Position numbers and translations under genes: made by a program
NCBI GenBank assembly: GCA_018889975.1
Contig: CP076546.1
Location: 2,790,001-2,854,000, forward strand
From: Bacillus sp. NP157
Lineage (GTDB): Bacteria; Pseudomonadota; Gammaproteobacteria; Xanthomonadales; Rhodanobacteraceae
DNA: 64,000 bases
Reading direction: 5' to 3'
The notes under the pieces: generated by a model
Told to the model about the DNA's origin: nothing
Databases searched by the model: none
What the model saw: the letters and a program-made list of their open reading frames with translations, nothing else
Shown: one piece after another, positions 1 to 9,649 of the stretch
Layout of the letters: every line of letters starts with the position of its first letter
Position numbering within the stretch: the stretch's first letter is position 1

Positions 1-2
1 TC

Positions 3-317
3 GACGTGGCACGACTCGCCGCCGAGGCGGGCATGAGCGAACCCAGTTTCCACAGCCACTTCAAGGCGGTGACACAGGTGTCGCCGATGCAGTACGTAAA
101 GTCGACGCGACTGCACCAGGCCCGGCTGCTGATGGTGCGCCAGGGCTTCACCGCCGATGTCGCGAGCCATGCCGTGGGCTATGCCAGCCCGTCGCAGTTC
201 AGTCGTGAGTTCAAGCGATTGTTCGGGGCGACGCCCGCTGCGGAGGCGAAGCGCATGCGCGAGGGGTTTGCGTTGCCGCCGGCGTTTGCGCGAGCCGTGT
301 TTGTGTCGTCGCATTAG
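3..317 (+). CDS. AraC family transcriptional regulator, C-terminal part (5' truncated by window edge)
   Basis: The visible frame begins at base 3 and carries only the C-terminal DNA-binding half of an AraC/XylS regulator. The first helix-turn-helix is around LAAEAGMSEPSFHSHFK and the second around DVASHAVGYASPSQFSREFKRLFG, the usual AraC signature region with the GY..SQFSR.FKR..G pattern. The N-terminal effector domain lies outside the window, so the ligand and target genes cannot be inferred. The GTG at base 6 is unlikely to be the true start because the frame stays open to the edge. It ends at a TAG at 315-317 and converges with zwf. Confidence 0.9.
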   Translation, partial: DVARLAAEAGMSEPSFHSHFKAVTQVSPMQYVKSTRLHQARLLMVRQGFTADVASHAVGYASPSQFSREFKRLFGATPAAEAKRMREGFALPPAFARAVFVSSH

Positions 318-336
318 GGGGAATGCGGCGGATTAG

Positions 337-360
337 GTCGCGGCCGGGGCCGCTCCTACA
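337..360 (-). repeat. REP-like palindrome, variant core (head toward zwf)
   Basis: Read on the minus strand it begins TGTAGGAGCGG and ends GGCCGCGACC, so it has the same GTAGGAGCG head as the other REP elements of the window but a GGCCCCGGCC core. It lies 40 bases beyond the zwf stop, past the zwf terminator. Confidence 0.7.
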
Positions 361-395
361 GGAAGAAAAAGGGCCCCGGGTTAGGGGGGCCCTTT
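361..395 (-). terminator. Intrinsic terminator of zwf
   Basis: Arms AAAGGGCCCC (368-377) and GGGGCCCTTT (386-395) can pair around an 8-base loop. The A-rich bases 361-370 become a T-rich tract on the minus strand directly after the stem. It starts 5 bases after the zwf stop codon. Confidence 0.8.
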
Positions 396-399
396 CGTT

Positions 400-2289
400 T
401 TACTTTTTGGGCGAACGCCGGGTTGGCGTGGCCTTGCGTGCCGCGGTCTTCGACGTGGTGGCTTTCTTCGCGACGACGCGCTTCGCGGTCGAGGTGCCGG
501 ACACCTTGCGGGCGGTCGCGGTCCTTGCCGCCACCTTGCGCGTAGCGACCTTCTTCGCCGGAGCCTTCTTCGCGGCGGCCTTCTTCGCAGTGGCCTTCTT
601 CGCCGGGGCAGCCCTCTTCACCGACGTGGAACGCAGCACCTTCTTCGCGGCGGCGCGCTTGCCTGCCGACGGCTTGGCCGGTTCCTTCGTGGCGAGGCCC
701 GGGCCACCGTCCGTCTTCTGCCGGGCGGCGCGGCGGGCATTCATTTCGTTGCCCGTGTTCAGCGGACGCCACGAACGGCCACCCATCGCGAGCAACGTGT
801 CGGACGACGCCGGGCCCGCACTGCCCGACGCGTAGTTCGGGAAGTCCGCCGGGACGCGCTGGCCCCAGTCATCGAGGACCGGCTGCACCGCGCGCCAGCA
901 GGCTTCGACCATGTCGGCACGCTGGAACAGCGTGGCGTCGCCGGTCATGCAGTCGTACAGCAGCGTCTCGTAGCCCACGTTCGGCTCGGCGCGGAACCAG
1001 TCGGCGTATTTGAAATCCATCCGCACCGGTGCCAGTTCCACGCGCGGGCCAGGCCGCTTCACGTCGAACTGCAGCGAGATGCCCTCGTCCGGCTGGATCT
1101 GCAGCACCAGCCAGTCCGGGCCGAACGCGTCCATGCCGGTCCCGCGGAACGGTGCCATCGGCGCGGACTTGAAGCGGATCGCGATCTCCGACGTACGCCG
1201 GCCCATGTGCTTGCCGGTGCGCAGGTAGAACGGCACGCCGGACCAGCGCCAGGTGTCGATCGCCAGTTTCATGGCGACGAAGGTTTCCGTGACCGAATCC
1301 GGCGCCACGTCCGGCTCGTCGCGATAGGCACGGGCCAGTTCGCTGTTCACCGCGCCCGGGCCGTACTGGCCGCGCACGGCATCTTCCGGGGCGATCGGGC
1401 GGATCGCCTCGATGACTTCGGCCTTGCGCGTACGCACGGCTTCCGCGTCGAACGAGGTCGGCGGCTCCATCGCCACCATGGCCAGCAGCTGGAACAGGTG
1501 GTTGGGCACCATGTCGCGCAGTGCGCCGGTCTGCTCGTAGAACGAACCACGCCGCTCCACGCCGACCGTTTCCGCCACGGTGATCTGCACGTGGTCGATG
1601 CGGTCGCGGTTCCAGATCGGCTCGAACAGGCCGTTGGCGAAACGGAAGGCCATGATGTTCTGCACCGTTTCCTTACCCAGGAAGTGGTCGATGCGGTAGA
1701 TCTGGTCTTCGCGCAGCACTTTCAGCACGCGCTCGTTCAACGACTGGGCCGAAGCGAGGTCGTGGCCGAACGGCTTCTCGATGATCACGCGGCGCCAGAA
1801 GCGGCCGTCCGGGCCATCGTCCTGGACCAGGCCGGCTTCGCGCAGGCGCTCGATCACGTCGCCGAAGAAACGTTCCGGCGTGGCGAGGTAGAACAGCACG
1901 TTGCCCTGGGTGCCGCGGCGGCGTTCGATCTCGCGCAGCTTCACGCCCAGGCTCTGGAACGACGACGCGTCGTCGAAATCGCCCATGTGGTAGGTCATCT
2001 GGCTGCTCAGCCAGTCCCATGCTTCTTCGTCGAGCCGGGCGCCGCTGCCGCTGACGTAGCGCTCCAGCGAGGTGTGCAGGTTGTTCTTCCATGCGTTGTC
2101 GGACATCTTGCCGTGGTTGAAACCCACCACGGCGAAGTTATCGGACAACAGGCCGGTGCGACGCATGTTGTAGAGCGCGGGGACGACGAGGCGGCTGGTG
2201 AGGTCGCCGGCGGCGCCGAAGATCACGACGGTACACGGGTCGGCCGGATGAGCGCGCGAGGTGGCGCGCTTCGGTTGGGCTTGGCTCAT
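400..2289 (-). CDS. zwf: Glucose-6-phosphate 1-dehydrogenase with a Lys/Ala-rich histone-H1-like tail
   Basis: Catalyses NADP-dependent oxidation of glucose-6-phosphate to 6-phosphogluconolactone, the entry to the oxidative pentose phosphate and Entner-Doudoroff routes, in the cytosol. The nucleotide-binding motif GAAGDLTSR is at residues 25-33, EKPFGHD at 171-177, the substrate-site signature RIDHFLGKE at 199-207, and the probable catalytic His is H264 (PNH). The enzyme proper ends near residue 515. It is followed by about 110 residues of KKA/AKK repeats to residue 629, whereas the family is normally about 490-510 residues. The tail is absent from the usual enzyme and resembles bacterial histone-H1-like proteins. 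The start has a good AAGGAG upstream. The gene overlaps the GH15 stop by four bases (ATGA), so the two are co-transcribed. Confidence 0.97.
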   Translation of the reverse strand: MSQAQPKRATSRAHPADPCTVVIFGAAGDLTSRLVVPALYNMRRTGLLSDNFAVVGFNHGKMSDNAWKNNLHTSLERYVSGSGARLDEEAWDWLSSQMTYHMGDFDDASSFQSLGVKLREIERRRGTQGNVLFYLATPERFFGDVIERLREAGLVQDDGPDGRFWRRVIIEKPFGHDLASAQSLNERVLKVLREDQIYRIDHFLGKETVQNIMAFRFANGLFEPIWNRDRIDHVQITVAETVGVERRGSFYEQTGALRDMVPNHLFQLLAMVAMEPPTSFDAEAVRTRKAEVIEAIRPIAPEDAVRGQYGPGAVNSELARAYRDEPDVAPDSVTETFVAMKLAIDTWRWSGVPFYLRTGKHMGRRTSEIAIRFKSAPMAPFRGTGMDAFGPDWLVLQIQPDEGISLQFDVKRPGPRVELAPVRMDFKYADWFRAEPNVGYETLLYDCMTGDATLFQRADMVEACWRAVQPVLDDWGQRVPADFPNYASGSAGPASSDTLLAMGGRSWRPLNTGNEMNARRAARQKTDGGPGLATKEPAKPSAGKRAAAKKVLRSTSVKRAAPAKKATAKKAAAKKAPAKKVATRKVAARTATARKVSGTSTAKRVVAKKATTSKTAARKATPTRRSPKK

Positions 2290-4112
2290 GCACGGACTCC
2301 TTGGGGAACGGTGGATTCGGGGGTGGCGTGGATGTCTGCCGTCGCACTGTAACCATGCGCCAGGCTAAAGGCGGCATTAACCAATGCGACGTGCGAAAAG
2401 GCTTGTGGGAAATTGCCCAGCAGGCGCTTCGACCGTGGATCGTACTCCTCCGCGAGCAGGCCGAGGTCATTCGTTAAGCCAACCAGGCGCTCGAAAAGCA
2501 CGCGCGCTTCGTCCATCCGGCCCTGCATCACGTAATTCTCCACCAGCCAGAAGCTGCACGGGAGGAACTCGCCCTCGCCCGGCGGCAACCCGTCGACACC
2601 CGACCGGGTGTCGTAGCGGCGGACGAAACCTTCGACCAGCAGGTCCTCTTCGATCGCCTTCACCGTGGCCACCATGCGCGGATCGTCCGCGGGCAGGAAG
2701 TCGGTCAGGGTCACCAGCAACAGGCTCGCATCCAGCTCGGTCGATCCATACGACTGGGTGAAGCAGCCACGGACCGGGTCCACGCCCTTGGCGAGGATGT
2801 CGGCCCTGATCTCGTCGGCGATGCTGCGCCAGCGGCGCACGTAATGCGGATCCTCGCCGTCGCGATGCTGTTCCGCGGCGCGTGCGAAGGCCAGCCAGGC
2901 CATGACTTTCGAATGGACGAAATGGCGCGGTTCGCCGCGGATCTCCCAGATGCCTTCGTCGGGATGGCGCCAGATCTCGGCGAGGTGGTCGAGGAACACG
3001 GCCTGCACGTTGTCGGCTTCGGGATGCAGCACCACGCCATGCTTCATCGCGTGGGAAAACGCCCCGACCAGTTCGCCGAAGATATCCAGCTGGAACTGAT
3101 TGGAGGCCGCATTGCCGACGCGGACCGGCCGCGCGCCCTCGTAGCCTTTCAGCCAGGTGATTTCGTATTCCTCCAGGCGCCGTTCGCCGGCGATGCCATA
3201 CAGCACCTGTAGCTGGCCCGGCGATCCGGCGACGGCACGACGCACCCAGTCACGCCATGCGCTGGCTTCGTCGTGGTAGCCCGCGTTGACCAGGGCGGAG
3301 AGGACGAAGGTCGCGTCGCGGGCCCAGCAGAAGCGGTAGTCCCAGTTGCGTTCGCCGCCGAACTGCTCGGGCAACGAGGTGGTCGGCGCGGCGACGATGC
3401 CGCCGGTGGGATCGTAGCTGAGACCCTTCAGGACGATCAGCGAGCGGCGCACGATATCGCTCCATTCACCGCTGTCGTTGCAGCGACCCGACCAGTCTTC
3501 CCAGTAGCCCAGCGTGGTGGCGAGCGCTTCGCGTGGGTCCAGTGCCGCGGGCGGCGGCAAGTGCGAGGGTCCCCATGCCAGGTCGAATGCGACCTGCTCG
3601 CCGACGGCGACCCGGAAGCGGCCGACGCTTTCCATGTCTTCGCCTTCCATCTCGACCGGCGTGCGCAGCACCACCATGTCGGGACCGGCGATCGCCGTAA
3701 GCGCGCCGTCGTCGCGACGGGTCACCCAGGGCAACGCATTGCCGTAGTCGAAGCGGACGGTCATCCGGCTTTCGAAGTCCACCCGGCCTTCGACCCCTTC
3801 GACCACGCGGGTCACCCCGACCTGCTCGCCGGCGAACGGCATGAAGTCGATGACTTTCGCCCGGCCCGTGGCCGTGGTCCAGGTGGTCTCGAGCACCAGG
3901 CTGCCGTCGATGTACTGGCGGGTGCATGTGGCGTCGGGATCGGAGGGGGCAAGCGACCAGCGGCCATTGCCTTCATCGCCAAGCAGGGCCGCGAAACAGG
4001 CCGCCGAATCAAAGCGCGGTAAACACAGCCAATCGAGCGAACCATTGCGCGCCACGAGCGCGGCGCTGCGGCAGTTGCCGAGCATGGCGTAGTCTTCGAT
4101 CCGGGATGCCAT
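2286..4112 (-). CDS. Glycoside hydrolase family 15 protein (glucoamylase/trehalase-like)
   Basis: A 608-residue GH15 protein: N-terminal beta-sandwich (about 1-210) and a C-terminal (alpha/alpha)6 barrel. Likely catalytic acids lie in GIWEIRGE (387-394; E390 or E394 as general acid) and LAEEYD (553-558, general base region), followed by GNFPQAFSH (566-574), all typical of the bacterial GH15 group that includes trehalases and glucoamylases. There is no signal peptide, so it is cytosolic. The substrate is not certain; trehalose, maltodextrin or glucose-containing oligosaccharides are likely. It is first in a two-gene operon with zwf, which fits feeding glucose into the pentose phosphate or Entner-Doudoroff route. 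A GGAGG precedes the ATG. Confidence 0.92.
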   Translation of the reverse strand: MASRIEDYAMLGNCRSAALVARNGSLDWLCLPRFDSAACFAALLGDEGNGRWSLAPSDPDATCTRQYIDGSLVLETTWTTATGRAKVIDFMPFAGEQVGVTRVVEGVEGRVDFESRMTVRFDYGNALPWVTRRDDGALTAIAGPDMVVLRTPVEMEGEDMESVGRFRVAVGEQVAFDLAWGPSHLPPPAALDPREALATTLGYWEDWSGRCNDSGEWSDIVRRSLIVLKGLSYDPTGGIVAAPTTSLPEQFGGERNWDYRFCWARDATFVLSALVNAGYHDEASAWRDWVRRAVAGSPGQLQVLYGIAGERRLEEYEITWLKGYEGARPVRVGNAASNQFQLDIFGELVGAFSHAMKHGVVLHPEADNVQAVFLDHLAEIWRHPDEGIWEIRGEPRHFVHSKVMAWLAFARAAEQHRDGEDPHYVRRWRSIADEIRADILAKGVDPVRGCFTQSYGSTELDASLLLVTLTDFLPADDPRMVATVKAIEEDLLVEGFVRRYDTRSGVDGLPPGEGEFLPCSFWLVENYVMQGRMDEARVLFERLVGLTNDLGLLAEEYDPRSKRLLGNFPQAFSHVALVNAAFSLAHGYSATADIHATPESTVPQGVRA

Positions 4113-4211
4113 CGTGCCTCCGTTGGGTCTGGCTAACCCGGGAACGGTAGCCAGCCCAACGTTAGGGCGATGTGTCCGGCAACGTCTTGCGCAGGCGTGC
4201 CGCGGATGCGC

Positions 4212-5183
4212 CTAGCGTGGCTCGGGGAATACCGGCCGGCCGGCTGCGTCCCAGCGCATGGGCTGGGTGTGCGGGGCGCGCCGCGCGGTGCACTTCCAGC
4301 CCGGGCCGCCATTGGCGTGATAGATGATCCAGTCGGTCTTGCCGTCGGCCGAGGTGTAGAACCCATTGTGACCGGGGGCATAGACACCGTTCCGCGGCGA
4401 ACTGGCGAGCACGGGCCGGGCGCTTTTCGTCCACGACGCGGGGTCGAGCGGGTTGGCGTCCTTGCGTGCCGACAACATGCCCAGTGCATAGTCGTCCGAC
4501 CAGCAGGCACTGGCCGAATAGGTGAGGAACACCTCGCCGCCTGGCCCGGCAAGAAATTCCGGTCCTTCGAGGATCTTGCGGCCACCCTGCATTTCCCAGG
4601 CAAAGGTGGGCGTGGCGATGTCGACCTGCGGCTCGGCGAGCGTCCACGGGTTCGTCATCGGCGCGAGGATCAGGTCGCTGTGGTCACCCACGTAGGCGGA
4701 ATAGGCGAAGTAGCGCTTGCCGGCGTGGTCGAACACGGTGCCGTCGATGCCGCTGAGATGGGTGGCGAGCATGCCCTTGTCGACCCAGCTGCCGGTGGTC
4801 GGGTCCGCCGACGCGTTCTCCAGCACGAACACATGCCGGTGGGCGTCATCGTTGTGCAGCTTGTCCACGGCGGTGTAGTAGAGGTACCACTTGCCGTCGA
4901 GGAAGTGCAGTTCGGGCGCCCACACCGACGCCGAGTTCGGCCCCTGTGCGGGCGGCCGCCACACGGTGACCGGCGTGGCGTCGGAAAGCCGCTGCATGTC
5001 GCGCGTTTTCCAGATCGCGATGCGGTCGCCCAGCGTGTGCATGTAGTAGTACACGCCGTCACGCTGCGCGACCCAGGGGTCGGGACCGGACGGCAACAGG
5101 GCGCCGGCATGCACGGCCATGCCGTCCGTGACGAGGAAGGTCGCGCTGATGCCGAGTAGCCAGCGAAGGATCGATCGCTGCAT
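4212..5183 (-). CDS. Glycoside hydrolase family 43 protein (arabinanase/arabinosidase-like), secreted
   Basis: The 323-residue frame is read from the ATG at 5183, one base after the preceding GH93 stop; an in-frame upstream start would overlap that gene. Residues 1-26 look like a signal peptide. The five-bladed propeller shows GH43 landmarks: PDPWV with the probable general-base Asp35, WAPELHF, IDGTVF with the pKa-tuning Asp, and EGPEFL with the general-acid Glu. The most likely substrate is alpha-1,5-arabinan or arabino-oligosaccharide, supported by the adjacent GH93-like gene. GH43 also contains beta-xylosidases, so the assignment is by context. It is the last gene of the locus. Confidence 0.9.
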   Translation of the reverse strand: MQRSILRWLLGISATFLVTDGMAVHAGALLPSGPDPWVAQRDGVYYYMHTLGDRIAIWKTRDMQRLSDATPVTVWRPPAQGPNSASVWAPELHFLDGKWYLYYTAVDKLHNDDAHRHVFVLENASADPTTGSWVDKGMLATHLSGIDGTVFDHAGKRYFAYSAYVGDHSDLILAPMTNPWTLAEPQVDIATPTFAWEMQGGRKILEGPEFLAGPGGEVFLTYSASACWSDDYALGMLSARKDANPLDPASWTKSARPVLASSPRNGVYAPGHNGFYTSADGKTDWIIYHANGGPGWKCTARRAPHTQPMRWDAAGRPVFPEPR

Positions 5184-5184
5184 G

Positions 5185-6714
5185 TCAGCGGCCCAGCTGC
5201 AGGTAGTCGATATCCAGCGCATGCCCGGCGCCACCGATATCCACGGTATTCATGCCTTGTAGCAGGTCCACTTGCGTCTCCAGGATCGACCAGCCGTCGC
5301 CGCCGTCGCGCACGGTGCCGGCCGGCTGGCGTGCACCGTTGACGACCACCGCGGGCGTGCCCGGCAGGCCCAGCGTCGCGAAACGGACCGCCACGATTTG
5401 CCTGCCCGCCGTCGCGTTGATGGTGAAGCGTAGCCGGCCTTCGCTGCCGGCGCCCAGCCGGGCCTTGCGCCCGTTCGAGGCCTTCGCGTCAGGGATCGAC
5501 ACGGCCGAACGGCGTGCCGCGTCTTCGGCCTCGAAGCGACTGAAGTCCAGCGCGGCCGATTGGTAGAGCACTTCGTTCGCCCACTCCGAGGTCGGTTCGG
5601 CGGGCGATGACGACGTGGTGACATGCAGGAACCGGCCGTCCGTGCGGCGTACCAGCGCCTGGGTCCAGCCCGCATGGATGTTGCCGGTGCGCTTCTGCAC
5701 CGGTGCGCGCACTTCCCACCACGGCCCGCGCCCGGATGCGTTGTTCCAGTACAGCGAGCGGCCGCCTTCGTCGCCGCCGCCACCGGCGCGTTCCGCCGAG
5801 ATCACCAGCGTGCCCTCCGGGCCACCCACGGGGAACCACGTCACCACCGGACATGCAGACGGCCACGCCCCGGACGCGGTCGCCACGGGCTCGCCGTGCT
5901 GCCGTGGATCGCCCCAGTCGAGCCCATCCCGGCTGAACTTGACGTGGACCTGGCCGTTGGCCGGTCCATCGATGTTTTCATAAGTCATGGCGTAACGGCC
6001 GTCGCCAAGCCGGGTGACCACTGCCATGCCGGGGCGTTCGACGCCACCGGGGATCGCGACGTCCAGCACTTCGGCGCCCCAGGTCTTGCCGCCGTCCGAC
6101 GACAGCTTGTGGCCCAGTGCCTGGTTGTATCCCTCCGCCTTGTGCTGCTCAGTGGAGTAATACGCGACCAGCCGGCCGTCATCCAGCAGGTGGATGTTGG
6201 TTTCCCAGACCCCCTTGTTGTCCTTGTCCTCGGGCCGGCCGCCGCCACGGATCACCGACCCGCGGTAGTGCCACGTGGCGCCGCCGTCGGTGGACGCATA
6301 GACCTGCAGGTCTTCGGCGGCCACCCTGCCCGCGTCATCGTTGCCGGTGGCATTGGCCGAGAGCAGCAGCGTGCCGGCGGGAAGGCCGCCGCTCGCCCGC
6401 GGCAGGCGCATGAGGTGGGGCTGCCAGCGCAGCTGCCATGCCGCGTCCTTGTGTACCTGGTCGGTGACGCTGCCGGCAGGCTGCCAGTGATCGCCACCGT
6501 CCTCGCTACGCCACAGCGCGATGCCCGCCATGCCTTTCTGTTCGAACGCCATCAACAGGCGATCGCTGCCTTCGCTGATGGGCGTCACGGTGACGTATCC
6601 CGACCCGTCGGCAAGATGCGTTCCGACGACCTCGGGGGCCGCCGGTGCCGCGGCGACCCGGCCCATGGCCACGAGCAACGCAAGGCCGAGCACGCGTGGG
6701 GTGGACAACGTCAT
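5185..6714 (-). CDS. Sialidase-fold exo-hydrolase, GH93-like (exo-1,5-alpha-L-arabinanase-like), with C-terminal carbohydrate-binding domain
   Basis: A 509-residue secreted protein with a signal peptide at residues 1-24. Its beta-propeller carries sialidase-type Asp-box repeats (for example SEDGGDHW, STDGGATW, SSDGGKTW). The conserved block around KGVWETNIHLLDDGRLVAYYSTEQ resembles GH93 exo-arabinanases, which release arabinobiose from linear arabinan. The last 130 residues (from about FEAEDAARR) look like a CBM6/CBM35-type sandwich ending in DIDYLQLG. GGGAGA precedes the start. It is translationally close to GH43 (TGA, one base, ATG), which supports a joint role in arabinan breakdown. Alternative: another exo-acting sialidase-fold enzyme. 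Confidence 0.85.
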   Translation of the reverse strand: MTLSTPRVLGLALLVAMGRVAAAPAAPEVVGTHLADGSGYVTVTPISEGSDRLLMAFEQKGMAGIALWRSEDGGDHWQPAGSVTDQVHKDAAWQLRWQPHLMRLPRASGGLPAGTLLLSANATGNDDAGRVAAEDLQVYASTDGGATWHYRGSVIRGGGRPEDKDNKGVWETNIHLLDDGRLVAYYSTEQHKAEGYNQALGHKLSSDGGKTWGAEVLDVAIPGGVERPGMAVVTRLGDGRYAMTYENIDGPANGQVHVKFSRDGLDWGDPRQHGEPVATASGAWPSACPVVTWFPVGGPEGTLVISAERAGGGGDEGGRSLYWNNASGRGPWWEVRAPVQKRTGNIHAGWTQALVRRTDGRFLHVTTSSSPAEPTSEWANEVLYQSAALDFSRFEAEDAARRSAVSIPDAKASNGRKARLGAGSEGRLRFTINATAGRQIVAVRFATLGLPGTPAVVVNGARQPAGTVRDGGDGWSILETQVDLLQGMNTVDIGGAGHALDIDYLQLGR

Positions 6715-6731
6715 GGTTGGTTCTCCCGTTG

Positions 6732-6769
6732 CAAAAAAAAAGCGTATCGGGAAACCACTCCCGATACGC
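6732..6769 (-). terminator. Intrinsic terminator downstream of the TonB-dependent receptor gene
   Basis: Ten-base arms GCGTATCGGG (6742-6751) and CCCGATACGC (6760-6769) flank an 8-base loop. The A tract at 6733-6741 gives nine T residues on the minus strand. It separates the receptor gene from GH93, so the two hydrolase genes need read-through or their own promoter. Confidence 0.92.
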
Positions 6770-6783
6770 CAGGGAAAAAAGCG

Positions 6784-9609
6784 TCAGAGCTTCAGTCGCA
6801 GGCCCACGCCCACGCTGCGATCCTGGTAGCGGATGTCACGCGGCCGGCTTTGGCCCTCACCGAAGAACTGGTGCAGGTTGGCGCCGAGGATATTGGTCGC
6901 GTTGAACACGCCGGTCAGGCTGTTGGTGAAGTCGTAGGCGAGCGAGAAGTCCACCTGGTTGGCGGGCTTGATGTAGTCGTTCACGCCGGCCACGTTCACC
7001 GCGTTGAAGCCGTCGATGAACTTGCTACGGTAGTTGTAGGCCAGGCGTGCCGACACGCCGTACTTTTCATACATCAGCACCGCGTTGCCGTTGTCCTTCG
7101 ACACGTTCTGCAGCGGCGCTGCCACCACCGGGCCACCGATGTACTGCGGCGAGCGCGTGCTGCCGTCGATGTAGGTGTAGTTCAACTGCACGCCCAGGCC
7201 GTTCAGCGCGCCGGGGAGGAAATCGAAGAACTGCTGGTAGGCGACTTCCGCACCGTCGAGGTGGCCCGAACCCGCGCTCTGCGGCGACGACAGCTGGTAC
7301 GGCAGGCCGCCGATGGTCACGTCCGTCACGTAGTTCTGGATGTAGCCCTTGATGTCGCGGTAGAAGGCGTTGGCGCTGACATAGCTGGACTTACCGAAGT
7401 AGTACTCCAGCGAGGCGTCGTAGTTGGTCGACTTGATCGGGGTGAGGTCCGGGTTGCCGCTCGCCGCCGCGCCTGCGCGATTGATCGTCGGCGGATTGAG
7501 CGAGATGGACGGATTGAGCTGGCCGAAGCCCGGATAGGTGATCGTCTTCGCCGCCACCAGGCGCAGCTGCAACTGGTCGGTCATGTGCAGGTTGAAGCTG
7601 AGGTTGGGCAGGTAAACCGGCGCGTTGGTGCCGGCGGAGATCGGCGAGTAGATGTTGGTCGCCGCGTTGTACGAGAACGCATTCAGGCTGCGCAGGTTGC
7701 GCTCCATGCGGAAGCCCATCAGGCCGTCGTACGGCATGCCGAACAGGTCGTTGCCGTAGGCCACCTGCAGGTAGCCGGCGATCGCCTGCTCCTTGATCTG
7801 GTAGAAGCGGCCAGGGTTTTCCGGCGCAAGTCCGGTCGGCAAACCATACAGGGTGCGCAGGGCGTCGGCGTTGTCGATCAGGTAATTGTACGAACCGGTG
7901 AGCCAGTGGGTGGGCAGCGCCGAGGTCGACGGCATCGCGCTGAAGTAATCGCTGGGGAAGCGGGCGATGACCTGGTTGGCCGGGTTCGGGTTACCCGGGA
8001 TGTCACCCGTGCCGCCCGGCGGGGGCGTGGAGATCTCGACGCTGCCGACGTACTGAGCCTTGTGGTTGGAATAGCGCAGGCCGAAGTCGGCGTACTGGAA
8101 GAAGTCACCGGCGAAGTCGTAGTTACCATCGGCGCGCCAGGCGAACTGCTTCGCCTTCTGGTTGTTCCACGTCTGGAACAGGCCGTTGAGATAGAAGTTC
8201 GCCGGATTGGTTTCCGGATTGCCGGCCAGGCCCCAGTTGGTGTGGTCGCCCTGGTTGCCGCTCCACACCGTGGTGATCGGCCCCTTCAGGAAGGTGTCGA
8301 TGATGAAGTTCTGTTCCTGGAACGAGGTGGAATTCCAGGAGAAGTCGGTGGAGAGCGTGAGCTTGTCGTCGTGCCACTTGGCGCCGATTGAGTTCTGGAT
8401 GTCGTGGCCGTGCTGCTGGTGGGCCTGGGTACTTGTGGCGGCGTAGCTGTTGCCGGTCCACGACGCGCTGCTGGCGTCGCAGATGCGCTGGCCGTAGTAC
8501 GGCGAGCCGGTCTGCTGGTTCGCGTAACAGTTGTTCGACACGCTGACCGACGAGGGGTCGATCGCACCGGTGGGGAAGCTGAAGAAGAACGGCTGGTTGT
8601 ACTGGTCGTTCATCCAGTCGTACAGGCCCTCGACGTAGAACTCGGTGTTGTCGTTCGGCTTCCACTGCAAGGCATAGTTCGCTTCTTCGCGCTTGCGCTT
8701 GCCGATGTTGTAATCCGCGCCGAAGCCGTTCGGCGCCGAGATCAGGTCGCCGTTGCTGCTGCGGATCGGGTCGCCCGACGCACCGGTGAGCACCTTGGGA
8801 TAGTCGGCCCACACCGCGTTGTAGTCGTAGTGCTGTTCGCTGGCACCCATGTTGATCAGCGCACCGAACTCGCCGGCGTCGGTGTGCCAGCGATTGCTCA
8901 GCAGCAGGCTGCCTTCCGGGTCGTTCTTGTCGGCGTAGTGGCTGTGTGTTTCGTTGACGGTGGCGGCGACGCGCGAGCCGTCGAAATCCAGCGGCCGGTA
9001 GAGCTGCATGTCGACCACGCCGGCGATGCCGCCGTCGATCATGCTCGCTTCGCTCGACTTGTAGACGTTCAACGCCTTGACCGCCGTGGCGGGCAGGTTC
9101 TGGAAGGCGAACGAGCGGCCGACACCGGAGAAGATCTCGCGACCGTTGAGCGTGGTCGCCACGTTGGGCAGGCCGCGGATCACCACCGAAGTGGTCTCGC
9201 CCTGGAAACCCTGCGCCACCTGCACGCCGGTGATGCGCTGGAGCGCATCGGCCACGCTGTTGTCGGGCAGCTTGCCGACGTCTTCGGCAACGATCGAGTC
9301 CACGACCATGCGCGAGTCCTGCTTGATCTGCTGCGCGCTGGAAAGGCTCTCGCGCAGCGCCTGCACCGTCACCGCGTTGAGGTTGACGGCGTTGGCCGCC
9401 GCATCGCGCTGGGCCGTCGGCGCCGGCTTCTTCGCGTCTTTTTCCTGCGCAGCCGGGCTGGCCACGGGCGTGGCGGTGCTGGCCTGGACGGCGTCGGCAC
9501 TGGCCTGGACCGGTGCCTGCACGGGCGCGGTGGCGGCGGCATACGCCGGCGACAAGGCAGCAGCGATCATCGACGCCAGTAGCGTCGTTGGGACGGACAT
9601 GCGCTTCAT
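6784..9609 (-). CDS. TonB-dependent outer-membrane receptor (glycan uptake type)
   Basis: A 941-residue receptor with a signal peptide (about 1-25), a 70-residue Ala/Pro/Gln-rich linker, a plug domain (about 95-210, with KLPDNSVADALQRITGVQV and TSVVIRGLPN) and a 22-strand barrel ending in an aromatic/leucine terminus (LRLKL). It belongs to the large Xanthomonadales family often tied to plant polysaccharide import. It probably moves arabino-oligosaccharides across the outer membrane with TonB/ExbBD encoded elsewhere. Only 40 bases separate it from the upstream GH-A hydrolase gene, so the two likely share a transcript; a strong terminator follows. GGGGAGA precedes the ATG. Confidence 0.93.
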   Translation of the reverse strand: MKRMSVPTTLLASMIAAALSPAYAAATAPVQAPVQASADAVQASTATPVASPAAQEKDAKKPAPTAQRDAAANAVNLNAVTVQALRESLSSAQQIKQDSRMVVDSIVAEDVGKLPDNSVADALQRITGVQVAQGFQGETTSVVIRGLPNVATTLNGREIFSGVGRSFAFQNLPATAVKALNVYKSSEASMIDGGIAGVVDMQLYRPLDFDGSRVAATVNETHSHYADKNDPEGSLLLSNRWHTDAGEFGALINMGASEQHYDYNAVWADYPKVLTGASGDPIRSSNGDLISAPNGFGADYNIGKRKREEANYALQWKPNDNTEFYVEGLYDWMNDQYNQPFFFSFPTGAIDPSSVSVSNNCYANQQTGSPYYGQRICDASSASWTGNSYAATSTQAHQQHGHDIQNSIGAKWHDDKLTLSTDFSWNSTSFQEQNFIIDTFLKGPITTVWSGNQGDHTNWGLAGNPETNPANFYLNGLFQTWNNQKAKQFAWRADGNYDFAGDFFQYADFGLRYSNHKAQYVGSVEISTPPPGGTGDIPGNPNPANQVIARFPSDYFSAMPSTSALPTHWLTGSYNYLIDNADALRTLYGLPTGLAPENPGRFYQIKEQAIAGYLQVAYGNDLFGMPYDGLMGFRMERNLRSLNAFSYNAATNIYSPISAGTNAPVYLPNLSFNLHMTDQLQLRLVAAKTITYPGFGQLNPSISLNPPTINRAGAAASGNPDLTPIKSTNYDASLEYYFGKSSYVSANAFYRDIKGYIQNYVTDVTIGGLPYQLSSPQSAGSGHLDGAEVAYQQFFDFLPGALNGLGVQLNYTYIDGSTRSPQYIGGPVVAAPLQNVSKDNGNAVLMYEKYGVSARLAYNYRSKFIDGFNAVNVAGVNDYIKPANQVDFSLAYDFTNSLTGVFNATNILGANLHQFFGEGQSRPRDIRYQDRSVGVGLRLKL

Positions 9610-9649
9610 GGAAATCTCCCCTCAGAGATTAGGTGTGTCGTCAGTCAGT

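Noticed and set aside
5623-8391. Long plus-strand open frame opposite the GH93 and receptor genes
   Set aside because: Shadow of the true genes; composition is not that of a protein.
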